From Actinopolymorpha cephalotaxi (GTDB taxonomy: Bacteria > Actinomycetota > Actinomycetes > Propionibacteriales > Actinopolymorphaceae): 64,000 bases of DNA. The translations under genes were made by a program, and so were the position numbers. The notes under the pieces were generated by a model. That model was not told the origin of the DNA, ran no database searches, and worked only from the letters and a program-made list of their open reading frames with translations. The stretch spans positions 5,974,850-6,038,849 of the forward strand of contig NZ_JACBZA010000001.1 in NCBI RefSeq assembly GCF_013408535.1, written 5' to 3'. This document shows positions 16,650 through 25,767 of this stretch, one piece after another; positions within the stretch are counted from its first letter, which is position 1; the number at the start of each line of letters is the position of its first letter.

Positions 16650-17125
16650 TGTCCGAACTCACCCTCACCATCATCAAGCTGGGCTTCCTCGCGGTGCTCT
16701 GGCTGTTCGTGCTGTCGGCCGTCTCGGTGATCCGTTCGGACCTGTTCGGCACCCGGGTCAGCGGGTCGGCCAAGTCCGAGCGGCCCCAGAAGAAGCCGTC
16801 CAAGCCCACCAAGCCGCCGCGGCGCAAGCGCGGAGAGCCCACGACGGCGGTGGTGGTCCAGGGTGCGAGTTCGGGACTTCAGGTGCCGCTGGGTGACTCG
16901 CCACTGGTGATCGGCCGGGGCGGGGAGTGCGAGCTGCAGATCGACGACGAGTACGTATCCACCCGGCACGCCGTGCTGCGACCGCAGTCCGGCTCGTGGT
17001 ACGCCGAGGACCTCGGCTCCACCAACGGCACCTTTGTGGGAGAGTCGCGCATCCACGGACCGACCGCGGTCGGTCCCGGCATCCCTGTCCGCGTCGGCAA
17101 GACGATCATCGAGCTGTACAAATAG
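16649..17125 (+). CDS. fhaB: FhaB (FipA): membrane-anchored FHA domain protein
   Basis: 158 residues: one N-terminal transmembrane helix (about 4-26), a basic Lys/Pro-rich linker, and an FHA domain (VIGRGGECELQIDDEYVSTRHAVL, LGSTNGTFVGESR). In mycobacteria it links the PknA/PknB kinases to the divisome. The GTG start shares its first base with the last base of the fhaA stop (TAGTG), so translation is coupled. Confidence 0.95.
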   Translation: MSELTLTIIKLGFLAVLWLFVLSAVSVIRSDLFGTRVSGSAKSERPQKKPSKPTKPPRRKRGEPTTAVVVQGASSGLQVPLGDSPLVIGRGGECELQIDDEYVSTRHAVLRPQSGSWYAEDLGSTNGTFVGESRIHGPTAVGPGIPVRVGKTIIELYK

Positions 17126-17260
17126 GCGCGCCACGATGAGCTGCGAGGTTGTACGGATGAGCGTAGTGACGGCCGGGCTGCCCGGTGCCGCTCCGCGGGC
17201 GGGCCGCGTCCGGTCCCGCCGCGTCCACCTTCCGACCTCTCCCGGCGAAGAGAAGGCAGG

Positions 17261-18865
17261 ATGACGCTCGCGCTCCGGTACGCCGCCCGCACCGACGTCG
17301 GTCTCGGTCCGAAGAAGCGGAACGAGGACTCCGGGTACGCCGGCCCCTTCCTCCTCGCCGTCGCCGACGGGATGGGCGGCGCGGTCGGCGGCGACGTCGC
17401 CAGCGCCATCACGATCACCACGGTGCGCGACCTCGACGTGGCCGAGCACGCGGACCCCGACCAGGAGCTCAACCGGGTCGCGGGCGAGGCCAACTCGCGC
17501 ATCGCCGCCCGGATCGAGACCGAGCCCCACCTGGAGGGCATGGGCACGACGCTGACGGCGATCCTGTTCGACGGGAACGTCGCGCACGTCGCGCACATCG
17601 GCGACTCCCGCGCCTACCTCCTGCGCGGCGGCCGGCTGCGGATGCTCACCCACGACCACACGTTCGTGCAGAGCCTGGTCGACGAGGGCCGGATCACCCC
17701 GGAGGAAGCCGAGTACCACCCCCACCGGTCGCTCATCATCCGGGTGCTCGAGGGGCGGCAGGACGCCCGCCCGGACATCCAGCCGATCGAGGTCGACCCG
17801 GGCGACCGGTTCCTGGTCTGCTCCGACGGCCTGGACAACGCCGGGATCAAGGACCCCGCGATCGCGGAGATCCTCGGCCGGGCGGCCACGCCGGAGGAGG
17901 CCGCGACCAACCTGATCGAGGCGGCCCTCGACCACGGCAGCCCGGACAACGTGACCTGCGTGGTGGCCGACGTCGTGGACCCCGAGCGCGACGGCGGGCA
18001 GGGCGCGGCCGCGGCCGCGATCGCCCTGGTCGGCGCGGTGGCCGCGGTCGACCCGGAGGTGAGTGCCGGCGGCAGCAGCGTCACCTCCTCCCACCCCACC
18101 TCCACTCATGACGTCCTGGACGAGGACGACGACCTCACCCGGCCCCGGACCGTCGGCGCCGACGACACCGACGTCGCGATCGCCGGCGTCGGTGCCGGGG
18201 TGCCCGGCGACCCCGACCGCGAGGAGGAGCTGCGCTACGCGCCGCGCCCGCCGCGACGCCGGTTTCGCTGGCTGGTCCGCATCCTGTGCATCCTGGCCGT
18301 GCTGGCGTTGCTCGCGGTCGGCGTCCGGTGGGCGTACGACTGGACCCAGAAGCAGTACTACGTCGGCGCCTACCCCACCGACGCGGCAGACCATGACGGC
18401 ACAGCCGGCGCCGGTGGCGCGGGCACCCCCGCCCGGGTGGCGATCTTCCGCGGTATCTCCCAGCAGATCCCGGGCCTGCGGGTGTCCCAGCTCTACGAGC
18501 TGGAGCCGCTGGCGCTGGCCAAACTTCCGCAGTACCACCGTGAGCGGGTTTCCGGCACGATCGCGGCCAACGACCTCGGCGAGGCCCGGGCCATCGTCTC
18601 GATGCTGTCCGACGTCGCCCGCCGCTGCTCCGCCCAGGGCACCCCCAAGCCCACACCCACCCCGACCCCCAAGCCCACCGGCAAGGCCACGCCGGGGCGG
18701 CCCACCCCCACGAAGACGCCGAACGCCAACGCCGCCCTGCCCTCTCCGTCCCCCACCGAGACCCCGGCACAGTCCACCGGCAACCGCGCGGCCGGTGTGC
18801 CCGACATCCCCCTCGAGTGCGACGGCGGCGAAGCCCCGACCCCGACCCCGACAGGTACGAAGTGA
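17261..18865 (+). CDS. pstP: PstP: PP2C-family Ser/Thr protein phosphatase
   Basis: 534 residues. Cytoplasmic PP2C domain at about 1-245 with the metal-binding aspartates in RNEDSG, VADGMGG, CSDGLDN and SPDNVTCVVAD; one transmembrane helix at about 337-357 (WLVRILCILAVLALLAVGV); then an extracytoplasmic domain ending in a Pro/Thr/Lys-rich tail. It removes phosphates placed by PknB on FhaA, FhaB and wall enzymes. 135 bp separate it from fhaB. Its TGA overlaps the GTG of rodA (GTGA). Confidence 0.96.
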   Translation: MTLALRYAARTDVGLGPKKRNEDSGYAGPFLLAVADGMGGAVGGDVASAITITTVRDLDVAEHADPDQELNRVAGEANSRIAARIETEPHLEGMGTTLTAILFDGNVAHVAHIGDSRAYLLRGGRLRMLTHDHTFVQSLVDEGRITPEEAEYHPHRSLIIRVLEGRQDARPDIQPIEVDPGDRFLVCSDGLDNAGIKDPAIAEILGRAATPEEAATNLIEAALDHGSPDNVTCVVADVVDPERDGGQGAAAAAIALVGAVAAVDPEVSAGGSSVTSSHPTSTHDVLDEDDDLTRPRTVGADDTDVAIAGVGAGVPGDPDREEELRYAPRPPRRRFRWLVRILCILAVLALLAVGVRWAYDWTQKQYYVGAYPTDAADHDGTAGAGGAGTPARVAIFRGISQQIPGLRVSQLYELEPLALAKLPQYHRERVSGTIAANDLGEARAIVSMLSDVARRCSAQGTPKPTPTPTPKPTGKATPGRPTPTKTPNANAALPSPSPTETPAQSTGNRAAGVPDIPLECDGGEAPTPTPTGTK

Positions 18866-20298
18866 GCGACACTCAGCAGGCCAACTCCGTGCAGCCCCGC
18901 AAGCGCCGCGGTGCGGAGCTGGTCCTGCTCGTCCTCGCGCTCGGAGTCGCCGTCGGGGCGTACGCCGTCGTCGGCGTCGCGGTCACCGGTCACATCTCCT
19001 CACAGATCGTGTCGTACGCCCTCGGCCTCGTCCTGCTGGTGGGGATCGCGCACCTGGTGGTCCGCTTCCGCGCGCCGTACGCCGACCCGATCCTGCTGCC
19101 CTGCGTGGTCCTGCTCAACGGCCTCGGCCTGGCCCTGATCCACCGGCTCGACCTGTCCAAGGTCAAGGCGGCCCAGGACGCCGGCGAGGCGATGCCCCGG
19201 GTCGACGCACCCGCCCAGCTCACCTGGACCGCGGTGGGCGTGGCGGCGTTCATCGCCATGTTGCTGCTGGTCCGCGACCACCGCTGGCTGCAGCGGGCCA
19301 CCTACACCGCGCTGTTCGCCGGTGTGGCCCTGCTGCTCCTCCCGCTGGTGCCCGGTATCGGCGTGCGCTTCCAGGGCGCGCAGATCTGGGTGCGGTTCGC
19401 CGGGCTGTCGTTCCAGCCGGGCGAGGTGGCGAAGATGCTGCTGATCGTCTTCTTCGCGGGCTACCTCGTGGTCAAGAAGGAGGCGCTGGCACTAGCCGGG
19501 CGGCGGTTCCTCGGCCTCGACCTGCCCCGCGGCCGCGACCTGGGCCCGATCCTGGCGGCCTGGTTCATCAGCCTGGCGATCCTGGTCTTCCAGCGCGACC
19601 TGGGCACCGCGGTGCTGTTCTTCGGCGTCTTCGTGATCATGTTGTACGTCGCGACCGAGCGGCCCGGCTGGCTGTTCCTCGGCGGCACGATGTTCGTCGG
19701 CGGCGCGTGGTTCGCCTACATCGCCGCCACCCAGCTCCACATCTCGCAGTTCTCCCACATCGCCAACCGCGTCAACGCCTGGTTGCACCCGTTCGACCCG
19801 GCCAACGCCAACGGCGCGTACCAGATCATCCAGTCGCTGTACGGCTTCGCCTACGGCGGGCTGCTCGGCCGCGGCCTCGGTGAGGGCCACCCGACGCTGG
19901 TGCCGCTGGCCAAGAGCGACTTCATCGCGGCGGTGATCGGCGAGGAGCTCGGCCTGACCGGGCTGATGGCGATCCTGCTGCTGTACGGCGTGATCGTCGA
20001 ACGCGGCCTGCGCACCGCGCTGGTCTGCCGGGACCAGTACGGCAAGCTGCTCGCCATCGGCGTCGCCTCGGTCTTCGCGATCCAGGTGTTCGTGGTGATC
20101 GGCGGGGTGACCAAGCTGATCCCCCTGACCGGCCTCACCACCCCGTTCCTGTCCTACGGAGGTTCCTCGCTGGTCGCCAACTGGGCGCTGGTCGCCCTGA
20201 TGTTGCGGATCAGCGACTTCGCGCGGAGGCCGGCCGCCGTGCTGCCGCCCGCGCCGACCGAAGATGCCCTGACCCAGGTAGTGGTGGTACGCCGGTGA
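18862..20298 (+). CDS. rodA: FtsW/RodA/SpoVE-family peptidoglycan glycosyltransferase
   Basis: 478 residues, polytopic with about ten to twelve membrane helices. SEDS-family landmarks include FQPGEVAKMLLIVFFAGYL, FQRDLGTAVLFF, QIIQSLYGFAYGGLLGRGLGEG and PLTGLTTPFLSYGGSSLVANW. SEDS proteins polymerise lipid II together with a class B PBP, here the pbpA product next door. Start at GTG 18862, overlapping the pstP stop; the frame extends upstream but that part lies inside pstP. Confidence 0.95.
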   Translation: MSDTQQANSVQPRKRRGAELVLLVLALGVAVGAYAVVGVAVTGHISSQIVSYALGLVLLVGIAHLVVRFRAPYADPILLPCVVLLNGLGLALIHRLDLSKVKAAQDAGEAMPRVDAPAQLTWTAVGVAAFIAMLLLVRDHRWLQRATYTALFAGVALLLLPLVPGIGVRFQGAQIWVRFAGLSFQPGEVAKMLLIVFFAGYLVVKKEALALAGRRFLGLDLPRGRDLGPILAAWFISLAILVFQRDLGTAVLFFGVFVIMLYVATERPGWLFLGGTMFVGGAWFAYIAATQLHISQFSHIANRVNAWLHPFDPANANGAYQIIQSLYGFAYGGLLGRGLGEGHPTLVPLAKSDFIAAVIGEELGLTGLMAILLLYGVIVERGLRTALVCRDQYGKLLAIGVASVFAIQVFVVIGGVTKLIPLTGLTTPFLSYGGSSLVANWALVALMLRISDFARRPAAVLPPAPTEDALTQVVVVRR

Positions 20299-20305
20299 TG
20301 TCTCG

Positions 20306-21757
20306 ATGAACCGTTCGATCCGCCGGGTCGCGGTGGCCTTCATGGTGTTGTTCCTGGCCCTGCTGGCCAACGCCAACTACATCCAGGTCTTCCAGGCCTC
20401 CGACCTCAACGACCGCGCCGACAACAAGCGGGTCACGCTGGACGAGTACGCCCGGGAGCGGGGCCCGATCATGGTCGGCGGCACCCAGGTCGCCTACTCC
20501 GTGAAGACCAAGGACGACCTGGTCTACCTCCGCAGGTACCGCGACCCGCAGTTGTACGGCCACCTCACCGGCTACTACTCCTACGTGCTCGGCCGGCGCG
20601 GCCTGGAGAAGGCGGAGAACTCCGTCCTGGCCGGAACCGACGACCGGCTGTTCGTCCGCCGGATCGTCGACCTGATCACCAACCGCCAGCCGCAGGGCGG
20701 CAGCGTCCTGCTGACGATCAACCCGAAGGCGCAGCAGGCGGCCTACGACGCGCTCGGCAACAACCGCGGCGCCGTGGTGGCGATCGAGCCGTCGACGGGC
20801 AAGATCCTCGCGATGGTGAGCAAGCCGACGTACGACCCCAACCAGCTCTCCTCCCACGACGCCAACTCCATCCTCAAGGCGGCCAACCGGCTGGGAGACA
20901 ACTCCGACAGGCCGATGGAGAACCGCGCGGCGCAGCGCCGGTACCCCCCGGGTTCGACGTTCAAGCTGGTCACCGCCGCGGCTGCGCTGTCGAGCGGACG
21001 CTTCAATCCCAACACCCAACTCCCCGCGCCGGCCCAGTTGGACCTCCCGCTGACCACGTTCAACATGAAGAACTGGCAGAACGGCCTGTGCGGCCCCGCG
21101 CCACAGGTCACCCTCACCGAGGCGCTGGCCACCTCCTGCAACACCGCGTTCGCGGGACTCGGCCTCAAGGTCGGCGACAAGGCACTGCGCCAGCAGGCGG
21201 AGAAGTTCGGCTTCGGCCAGGAGTACCTCTCAGATCTCAACGCCTCCACCAGCGTGTTCCCCAAGGAGCTGAACACACCGCAGCTCGCGCAGAGCTCGAT
21301 CGGCCAGTACGACGTCGCCGCCACGCCGCTGCAGATGGCGATGGTCTCCGCCGGCATCGCCAACGGCGGCAAGGTGATGCAGCCCTACGTCGTGGCCAAG
21401 GTGAGCGGGCCGGACCTGAAGACGCTCGAGGTGACCGATCCCCAGACCCTCTCCCAGGCGGTGTCCGGTGACGTCGCCGGGCAGTTGACCCAGATGATGG
21501 TCAACGTCGTGGACCACGGCACCGGCGCGCCGGTGAAGATCGACGGGGTGTCGGTGGCCGGCAAGACAGGAACGGCGCAGACGACTCCGGACAAGCCGCC
21601 GTACGCCTGGTTCGCGTCGTTCGCCCCGGCGAACGCCCCCCAGGTGGCGGTGGCCGTGGTCATCGAACACGCCAACGTGGGGCGCAACGAGATCTCCGGC
21701 GGGAAGCTGGCGGCCCCGGTGGCCAAGGCCGTGATGCGGGCGGTGATCGGGCGATGA
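20306..21757 (+). CDS. pbpA: PbpA: class B penicillin-binding protein (transpeptidase)
   Basis: 483 residues: N-terminal signal anchor (about 7-24), PBP dimerisation region, and transpeptidase domain with all three motifs: Ser217-x-x-Lys220 in PPGSTFK, Ser277-Cys-Asn279, and Lys420-Thr-Gly in AGKTGTAQ. It cross-links peptidoglycan with the RodA partner encoded eight bases upstream. The ribosome site is weak, consistent with translation re-initiating after rodA. Confidence 0.96.
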   Translation: MNRSIRRVAVAFMVLFLALLANANYIQVFQASDLNDRADNKRVTLDEYARERGPIMVGGTQVAYSVKTKDDLVYLRRYRDPQLYGHLTGYYSYVLGRRGLEKAENSVLAGTDDRLFVRRIVDLITNRQPQGGSVLLTINPKAQQAAYDALGNNRGAVVAIEPSTGKILAMVSKPTYDPNQLSSHDANSILKAANRLGDNSDRPMENRAAQRRYPPGSTFKLVTAAAALSSGRFNPNTQLPAPAQLDLPLTTFNMKNWQNGLCGPAPQVTLTEALATSCNTAFAGLGLKVGDKALRQQAEKFGFGQEYLSDLNASTSVFPKELNTPQLAQSSIGQYDVAATPLQMAMVSAGIANGGKVMQPYVVAKVSGPDLKTLEVTDPQTLSQAVSGDVAGQLTQMMVNVVDHGTGAPVKIDGVSVAGKTGTAQTTPDKPPYAWFASFAPANAPQVAVAVVIEHANVGRNEISGGKLAAPVAKAVMRAVIGR

Positions 21758-21788
21758 GGCCTGGGCACCGTGTAAGGAAAGGTACGTC

Positions 21789-23678
21789 ATGACGGAGGCG
21801 CGTTTCCTCGGCGGCCGCTACGAGCTCGGCGAGGTGCTCGGGCACGGCGGCATGGCCGAGGTAAGGATCGGCGTCGACCGCCGACTCGGCCGGACGGTCG
21901 CGGTGAAGACGCTGCGCCCCGACCTCGCCACCGACCCGATCTTCCAGGCCAGGTTCCGTCGCGAGGCGCAGTCCGCCGCGGCGCTCAACCAGCCGACCAT
22001 CGTCGCCGTCTACGACACCGGCGAGGAGAAGGCCGACGGCATCTCGATTCCGTACATCGTGATGGAGTACGTCGAGGGGCGGACCCTGCGCGACGTGCTC
22101 CGCGAGGGCCGCCGGATCCTCCCCGAGCGGGCGCTGGAGATCACCGCGGACGTGCTGGAGGCGCTGGAGTACAGCCACCGCGCGGGCATCATCCACCGCG
22201 ACATCAAGCCCGGCAACGTCATGTTGACGCCGAACGGCGACGTCAAGGTGATGGACTTCGGCATCGCCCGCGCGGTCGCCGACGCCTCCGCGACGATGAC
22301 CCAGACCGCGGCCGTGATCGGCACCGCGCAGTACCTCTCCCCGGAGCAGGCGCGCGGTGAGTCGGTCGACGCCCGCAGCGACATCTACTCCACCGGCTGC
22401 CTGCTGTACGAGCTCCTCACCGGCCGGCCGCCGTTCGTCGGCGACTCGCCGGTCTCGGTGGCCTACCAGCACGTACGGGAGGAGCCTCGGCCACCGTCGA
22501 TGCTCGACCCGGAGGTGCCGCCGATCGCCGACGCGATCACCCTCAAGGCGCTGCAGAAGAAGCCGCACGACCGGTACCAGTCCGCGGCGGAGATGCGGCA
22601 GGACATCGAGCGCGGGCTGTCCGGCCAGGAGCTCATCGCACCGATGCTCGCCGCCGGCGCGACCGCGCGCTTCCTGCCGCCGGACGAGCCGATCACCCCG
22701 GCGGACCCCGAACGCGCGGCCGCCTACGCCGAGGACGACGAGACCCGCGACCGCGGACGGAAGGCGGCGTACATCCTGCTCGCCATCGCGATCGTGTTCG
22801 TGCTCGGGGTCGCGGCGTTCATCGGCCTGCAGAGCCTGGGCAAGGACTCGGCCAAGACCGTCTCCACCCCCACGCTGCAGGGAAAGACGCTGACCGAGGC
22901 GCAGGCCGCGCTCGCCCAGAGCCGGCTTCGGCTCGGCAAGGTCACCCAGCAGGCCAGCGAGAACGTCGCGAAGGGCCAGATCGTCTCCCAGAACCCCACC
23001 CCGGGCGCTTCGGCGAAGATCGACAGCGCCGTGGACGTCGCCGTGTCCAGCGGGCAGGGCGAGGTCACCATCCCCGCGGTGGTGGGCAAGAAGGTCTCCG
23101 CGGCCCGCGCGATGCTGGAGAAGGAAGGCCTGAACGTCCTCAGCAAGGAGGATTCGAAGGCTTCCGGCGACGCCACCGACGTCAGCCGGGTCAACCCGGA
23201 CGAGGGGTCCGTCGTCAAGGCCGGCAGTACGGTCACGCTCTACCACCCCAGCGGGCTGGTCTCCGTCCCGGACGTCGTGGGGGACAGCGCGGCGGTCGCG
23301 GAGGCCCGGCTCGCCGACGCGGGGTTCCGGGTGGGCAAGAGCTACGACACCACGTCGCAGGCACAGGCGGGCACGGTCGTCCGGCAGGTGCCCGGCTCCG
23401 GTCGGCGCCGTGAACCCGACACCACGGTCACGATCGTGATCGCCCGGGCACCGGCACAGCAGCAGCCCAAGCCACAGCCGAAGCCCAAGCCGACCAAGAC
23501 CCAGGAGCCGTCGCCGACTCCGACGCAGACGCAGCCGGAGCCGACTCCCACTCAGACCGAGACGCCGCCGCCGCCCACGGAGACACCGAAGCCGACGCCG
23601 ACGGACACTCCGGAACCCCCGCCACCGCCGCAGGGCGACGGGGCGACGACTCCGCCTCCTCCGCCACCCGCGGCCTGA
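21789..23678 (+). CDS. pknB: PknB: transmembrane Ser/Thr kinase with three PASTA domains
   Basis: 629 residues. Kinase domain about 10-275: glycine loop LGHGGMAEV, Lys40, catalytic HRDIKPGN (Asp138), DFG at 156-158, and an activation loop with threonines (ATMTQTAAVIGTAQYLSPEQ). Transmembrane helix about 323-345, then three PASTA repeats (about 355-555), which bind muropeptides or lipid II, and a long Pro/Thr/Gln tail. PknB phosphorylates FhaA/FhaB and division proteins. ATG 21789 follows AAGGAAAGG. The pknA gene usual between pbpA and pknB is absent (31-bp gap), so this is the only kinase in the cluster. Confidence 0.97.
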   Translation: MTEARFLGGRYELGEVLGHGGMAEVRIGVDRRLGRTVAVKTLRPDLATDPIFQARFRREAQSAAALNQPTIVAVYDTGEEKADGISIPYIVMEYVEGRTLRDVLREGRRILPERALEITADVLEALEYSHRAGIIHRDIKPGNVMLTPNGDVKVMDFGIARAVADASATMTQTAAVIGTAQYLSPEQARGESVDARSDIYSTGCLLYELLTGRPPFVGDSPVSVAYQHVREEPRPPSMLDPEVPPIADAITLKALQKKPHDRYQSAAEMRQDIERGLSGQELIAPMLAAGATARFLPPDEPITPADPERAAAYAEDDETRDRGRKAAYILLAIAIVFVLGVAAFIGLQSLGKDSAKTVSTPTLQGKTLTEAQAALAQSRLRLGKVTQQASENVAKGQIVSQNPTPGASAKIDSAVDVAVSSGQGEVTIPAVVGKKVSAARAMLEKEGLNVLSKEDSKASGDATDVSRVNPDEGSVVKAGSTVTLYHPSGLVSVPDVVGDSAAVAEARLADAGFRVGKSYDTTSQAQAGTVVRQVPGSGRRREPDTTVTIVIARAPAQQQPKPQPKPKPTKTQEPSPTPTQTQPEPTPTQTETPPPPTETPKPTPTDTPEPPPPPQGDGATTPPPPPPAA

Positions 23679-23711
23679 GCCTGTCGCCGGTCACTCGACC
23701 GGCCACAGGCT
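23678..23711. terminator. Hairpin at the end of the fhaA-pknB operon
   Basis: Fifteen-base arms (23678-23692 with 23697-23711), one internal C/C mismatch and a four-base ACTC loop. It overlaps the last base of the pknB stop codon and lies between convergent genes. There is no T-tract, as is common in GC-rich Actinobacteria; it could act in both directions. Confidence 0.65.
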
Positions 23712-23750
23712 GCGACCCGGGGAACAGGGGTACGGCTCAGCCGACCCGGC

Positions 23751-24377
23751 TCACGACCGGCTGACCACCGGCGCCAGCCCGGCGGACCGCTCCACCGCGC
23801 CGGCTTCGCCACAGGTGACCAGCCAGTTGGCCAGCAACCGGTGGCCTCCCTCGGTGAGGACCGACTCGGGGTGGAACTGCACACCCTCGCAGTCGAACTC
23901 GCGGTGCTTGAGCGCCATCAGTACGCCGGAACCGGTTCGGGCGGTCACCTCGAACTCCGGCGGCACCGAGGTCGGCTCGACCGCGAGCGAGTGGTAGCGG
24001 GTCGCGGTGAACGGGTCGGGCAGTCCGGCCAGCACCCCGGCGCCGTCGTGGTGGACCAGGCTGGTCTTGCCGTGCAGGAGTTCGGGGGCGCGGGAGACCA
24101 CCCCGCCGTACGCGACGGCGATCGCCTGCAGCCCCAGACACACCCCGAACACCGGCACCCGCCCGGCGGCCCGGCGCACCAGGTCGACACACACGCCGGC
24201 GTGCTCCGGGGTGCCCGGCCCGGGGGAGAGCAGGACACCGGCATAGCCGTCGATCTCGGACAGCTCCACCTCGTCGTTACGGCGTACGTCGCACTCGACT
24301 CCGAGCTGGTAGACGTACTGCACCAGGTTGAAGACGAAGGAGTCGTAGTTGTCGACGACGAGGATGCGGGTGCTCAC
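23751..24377 (-). CDS. pabA: Glutamine amidotransferase component of anthranilate/aminodeoxychorismate synthase
   Basis: 208 residues, class I glutamine amidotransferase. Nucleophile Cys in FGVCLGLQAIA, His and Glu in GVQFHPESVLTEGG, oxyanion segment LLSPGPGTPEHAG. It supplies ammonia from glutamine to a chorismate-using partner for folate or tryptophan synthesis. The equivalent gene next to pknB is called trpG in M. tuberculosis; the lack of a trp or pab partner here leaves the pathway open, and many such proteins serve both. Start GTG 24377. Confidence 0.93.
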   Translation of the reverse strand: MSTRILVVDNYDSFVFNLVQYVYQLGVECDVRRNDEVELSEIDGYAGVLLSPGPGTPEHAGVCVDLVRRAAGRVPVFGVCLGLQAIAVAYGGVVSRAPELLHGKTSLVHHDGAGVLAGLPDPFTATRYHSLAVEPTSVPPEFEVTARTGSGVLMALKHREFDCEGVQFHPESVLTEGGHRLLANWLVTCGEAGAVERSAGLAPVVSRS

Positions 24378-24428
24378 CGGACCATTGTGCTGCGCGGCTC
24401 GTCCGGGCGTCCGGGCACCCGGCTCCTA

Positions 24429-24448
24429 GGGTCTGTCAGGACAGACCC
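24429..24448 (-). terminator. Hairpin downstream of the DUF881 gene
   Basis: Perfect eight-base arms GGGTCTGT/ACAGACCC around a four-base CAGG loop, eleven bases past the DUF881 stop and before the pabA start. Likely a factor-assisted or weak intrinsic terminator; there is no T-tract. Confidence 0.55.
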
Positions 24449-24458
24449 AAGGCACCGG

Positions 24459-25340
24459 TCAGCGGGCGGCCGCGTCCCCGCTGACGTCGCGTTCGGCGGC
24501 GTAGTCGAGGTTGAGCGGCCCGTCGAACGCCGGCATCCGCAGGTTGGTGGACCGGGTGAGCTTCCACCCGAGGCGGTACCTCGGGTCCGTGACGTAGGCG
24601 AGATAGGTGTTGATCGCCGGCGAGTCCCCGATCGCCTGGATCATGCCGCCCACGTCACCGACCGCCTCGATGCGGTACGGCGGCGGGTAGGGGACGCCGT
24701 GGAGGACGACGGAGTTGCCGACGCAGCGGATCGCGGAGGTGGAGATCACCCGCTGGCCCTGGATCGTCATCGCCTCCGCGCCACCGGCCCACATCGCGTT
24801 CACCACGGCCTGGATGTCCTGCTGGTGGACGACCAGGGCGTCGGGGTCGGTGTCGTTGGAACGGGCGCTGGGTGGCGCGTCGTCCAGGACGACGGTCACT
24901 CCCGGTCCACGCAGCGGGGTCAGCCCGGCGACGGGTGCCAGCCGGTCGACCTTCTTCTGGGCGGCGCCGGACCGGTCGCTGCGAAGCTGCCGGGCCAGCA
25001 GGTCGTCGACCTCCGCCCGGAGCTTGCTCACCCGGTCGCCGAGCCGCTGGTTGGTACGCAGCTGGGACCGCGCGAGGTCGGCCAGGTCGGTCTGGCGTTC
25101 GGCCCGCAGATCGGTGCCATCGGCGCTCACCGCGCTGGTCACTCCGAGAAACCCGGCCAGCGCGAACGTCAGCGCGGTCAGCAGCCGTGCGGGGCGCAGC
25201 CAGCGAAGACGCCAGCGGGGACGACGCCGCGTGTCCGTGCCGTTGGTTGCGCCGGTGCCGTCGGTTGCGCCGGCGCCGTCGGTCGTGTCGGTGGCGTCTC
25301 CCTGCCGGGAGGTCGACGAGTCGGGCAGTTGGTCAGCCAC
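24459..25340 (-). CDS. DUF881 family protein, membrane-anchored
   Basis: 293 residues: a variable N-terminus with repeats (GATDGTGATNGT), one transmembrane helix (about 53-73), a coiled coil with LRTNQRLGDRVSKLRAEV, and a DUF881 globular domain carrying GPGVTVVLDDAP, VHQQDIQAVVNAMWAGGAEAMTIQGQR and VLHGVPYPPPYRIEAVGD. The family is widespread in Gram-positives near division genes (Rv0012 is syntenic). Its molecular function is not established; the extracytoplasmic domain and the location beside crgA suggest a role at the septum. Confidence 0.92.
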   Translation of the reverse strand: MADQLPDSSTSRQGDATDTTDGAGATDGTGATNGTDTRRRPRWRLRWLRPARLLTALTFALAGFLGVTSAVSADGTDLRAERQTDLADLARSQLRTNQRLGDRVSKLRAEVDDLLARQLRSDRSGAAQKKVDRLAPVAGLTPLRGPGVTVVLDDAPPSARSNDTDPDALVVHQQDIQAVVNAMWAGGAEAMTIQGQRVISTSAIRCVGNSVVLHGVPYPPPYRIEAVGDVGGMIQAIGDSPAINTYLAYVTDPRYRLGWKLTRSTNLRMPAFDGPLNLDYAAERDVSGDAAAR

Positions 25341-25506
25341 GCGCCCTCCGTCGTCGTTCCGCTCCGAGTGTTGACTACGCTAACCGACGTCAGTGTCCGA
25401 CCCGTGTCCAGTCAGCCTCCCGTCAGGGTCCCGTCCTCGTGAGCCGGCCCCAGCCGGCGTCGGCCGGTGCCGGCCGGCTCGGACGTCTACGACGAAAGGT
25501 GGCGAG

Positions 25507-25767
25507 GTGCCCGAATCACACGGCCGGAAGAAGCAGGTCTACAGCCCTCCGCGCGGTGGCACCGCAAAGGGCGAGAAAAGCAGGCACGCCGGGCGGTGGG
25601 TCGTGCCGGTGATGCTGGTCTGCTTCCTGGTCGGGCTGGCCTGGATCGTCACGTTCTACCTCGCCGGCACCGAGATCCCGGGCATGCGCGACCTGCACAA
25701 CTGGAACATCCTGATCGGGATGGGCCTGATCGCCACCGGGTTCGTCGTCTCCACCCAGTGGCGCTGA
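25507..25767 (+). CDS. crgA: CrgA: cell division protein
   Basis: 86 residues with two transmembrane helices (about 31-50 and 68-84) and the family's conserved NWNILIGMGLIATGFVVSTQWR end. CrgA recruits or stabilises FtsZ-, FtsQ- and PBP-containing complexes at the septum and poles. Start GTG 25507 follows AAAGGTGGCGAG. Divergent from DUF881; downstream lies the DnaA-box-like cluster. Confidence 0.95.
   Translation: MPESHGRKKQVYSPPRGGTAKGEKSRHAGRWVVPVMLVCFLVGLAWIVTFYLAGTEIPGMRDLHNWNILIGMGLIATGFVVSTQWR

Noticed and set aside
24429-24448. Riboswitch or attenuator for pabA
   Set aside because: The hairpin is simple, reads as the tail of DUF881, and no leader peptide with Trp codons is present.
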